From an uncultured Spirochaetaceae bacterium (GTDB lineage Bacteria > Spirochaetota > Spirochaetia > SZUA-6 > Bin103), in the NCBI GenBank assembly GCA_913043885.1, contig CAJWOB010000151.1, positions 1-6,602 of the forward strand: DNA of 6,602 nt. The letters are read 5' to 3'. The position numbers and the translations under genes are program-made. The notes under the pieces are model-generated. The model was not told where the DNA came from. It saw nothing but the letters and a program-made list of their open reading frames with translations, and searched no databases. Shown here piece after piece: positions 5,966 through 6,602 of this stretch; position 1 is the stretch's first letter; each line of letters starts with the position of its first letter.

Positions 5966-6602
5966 CTAGTAGCCCGCCGTCTCCGGGCGCACACCGACGC
6001 CATCCAGATGGCCCGCGGCGTGCATCGCCTGCCATTCTGCCAGGAAGGTGCCGTTCCAGGTGGTGGTAAACGGTTGCTCCAGCATGTCGCGGAACACGGT
6101 CCAGAAGATGATGATGCCGTCGGCACCGTCGCGCAGCGCCTCATAGGCAGTTTCGACCGATCGCACCAGCGCTGCGGTGATGAACGGCCGCCGCTGCCAG
6201 CCGGCGAACATCGATACGCACTCACGTATCAGCTTGGTGCCGTCGCCGCCCGCCTGCTTCACCGGCTCACAGAACGGTAGGACATGGCCGACGCCCGCCT
6301 GGGCGACCGCCGCCGCCTGTGCCAACGAAAACACCGTGGTGCAGAAGGTTTCCACGCCTTCCGCCGCCAGCGCCCGGAACGCACCGAGCGCGGGCACTCC
6401 ACAGGGGATCTTGATGATGATCCGATCAGACATGGCGGTGAAGTGGTGGCTGACCTCGAGGATCTCCCCGGTGCTGTGGCCGTCCACCTCGACCGCTACC
6501 GGCAGGTCGGTGATATCGAGATAGCGTCTGATGACCTCGTCGATGTGGCCGTACTTCTGCACCATCTCGTTGAGGACTACGGTGTTGGTGACGATGCCCG
6601 CC
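5966..6602 (-). CDS. Transaldolase/fructose-6-phosphate aldolase (FSA/TalC) family protein, N-terminus off window
   Basis: The frame is open to the right edge, about 211 residues visible, ending at a TAG at 5966. Numbering from the internal Met at 6565, Lys52 in IIIKIPCG is the Schiff-base lysine. GIVTNT just upstream of that Met corresponds to the strand-2 TTNP motif and keeps the Asn. Glu26 takes the place of FSA Gln59, as in TalC transaldolases. FCTTVFSLAQA (74-84) with Thr76 and HVLPF (94-98) match the following barrel strands. Spacing to E. coli FSA is exact (Lys85 to Arg134 is 49 residues; here 52 to 101), and both phosphate-binding residues are changed: FSA Arg134 is Pro101 and Ser166 is Leu133. 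The enzyme should therefore still form a Schiff base with a carbonyl substrate but is unlikely to bind a sugar phosphate in the usual way. The substrate and the true start cannot be given. It may share a transcript with the exporter genes. Confidence 0.85.
   Translation of the reverse strand, partial: AGIVTNTVVLNEMVQKYGHIDEVIRRYLDITDLPVAVEVDGHSTGEILEVSHHFTAMSDRIIIKIPCGVPALGAFRALAAEGVETFCTTVFSLAQAAAVAQAGVGHVLPFCEPVKQAGGDGTKLIRECVSMFAGWQRRPFITAALVRSVETAYEALRDGADGIIIFWTVFRDMLEQPFTTTWNGTFLAEWQAMHAAGHLDGVGVRPETAGY

Noticed and set aside
5472..5969. Plus-strand open frame opposite the ABC membrane domain
   Set aside because: Gly/Arg/His/Gln-rich translation typical of an antisense frame; no domain recognised.
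1..6602. CRISPR array, insertion sequence, tRNA/rRNA gene or defence system
   Set aside because: No regularly spaced repeats, terminal inverted repeats, transposase motifs or RNA-gene signatures were found, and all long genes are metabolic enzymes or a transporter.

Overview
This is a GC-rich window packed with protein-coding genes (small gaps, no tRNA, rRNA, CRISPR or mobile element seen). It looks like the chromosome of a high-GC environmental bacterium. GTG starts, TANNNT-type -10 elements and two start codons without Shine-Dalgarno sequences sitting almost on the predicted transcription starts would fit groups that use leaderless mRNAs, such as Actinomycetota or Chloroflexota. I cannot assign the phylum from sequence alone.

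Layout, left to right. Positions 1-2841 (minus strand) hold a tight three-gene operon read right to left: a metal-dependent amidohydrolase, a phytanoyl-CoA dioxygenase-family (PhyH) Fe(II)/2-oxoglutarate oxygenase, and a thiamine-diphosphate (ThDP) enzyme of the acetolactate synthase type, which runs off the left edge. Gaps are 14 and 16 nt. An 89-bp divergent promoter region (2842-2930) separates this operon from a plus-strand RraA/HMG aldolase-family gene (2931-3653). A hairpin lies at the convergent junction with the next block. Positions 3685-5912 (minus) encode an ABC exporter with a C-terminal cyclic-nucleotide-binding-like domain. Its membrane part and ATPase part are in two overlapping frames, most simply explained by a one-base frameshift near 4978. 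Positions 5966-6602 (minus) hold the C-terminal part of a transaldolase/fructose-6-phosphate aldolase-family protein that runs off the right edge.

How it may work together: hydrolase or hydratase, oxygenase, ThDP carboligase/decarboxylase and class II pyruvate aldolase form a plausible catabolic set for a small oxygenated or carboxylated organic compound. The amidohydrolase/RraA neighbour pair recalls the last two steps of 4,5-cleavage aromatic catabolism (4-oxalomesaconate hydratase plus CHA aldolase), but substrates cannot be read from the sequence. The transaldolase-like protein has lost both phosphate-binding residues known from E. coli FSA, which suggests a non-phosphorylated substrate. 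The most notable points are the paired near-leaderless divergent promoters with candidate operators, the split ABC exporter, and the altered ligand sites in the cNMP-like domain and the aldolase. I see no convincing wholly new system.
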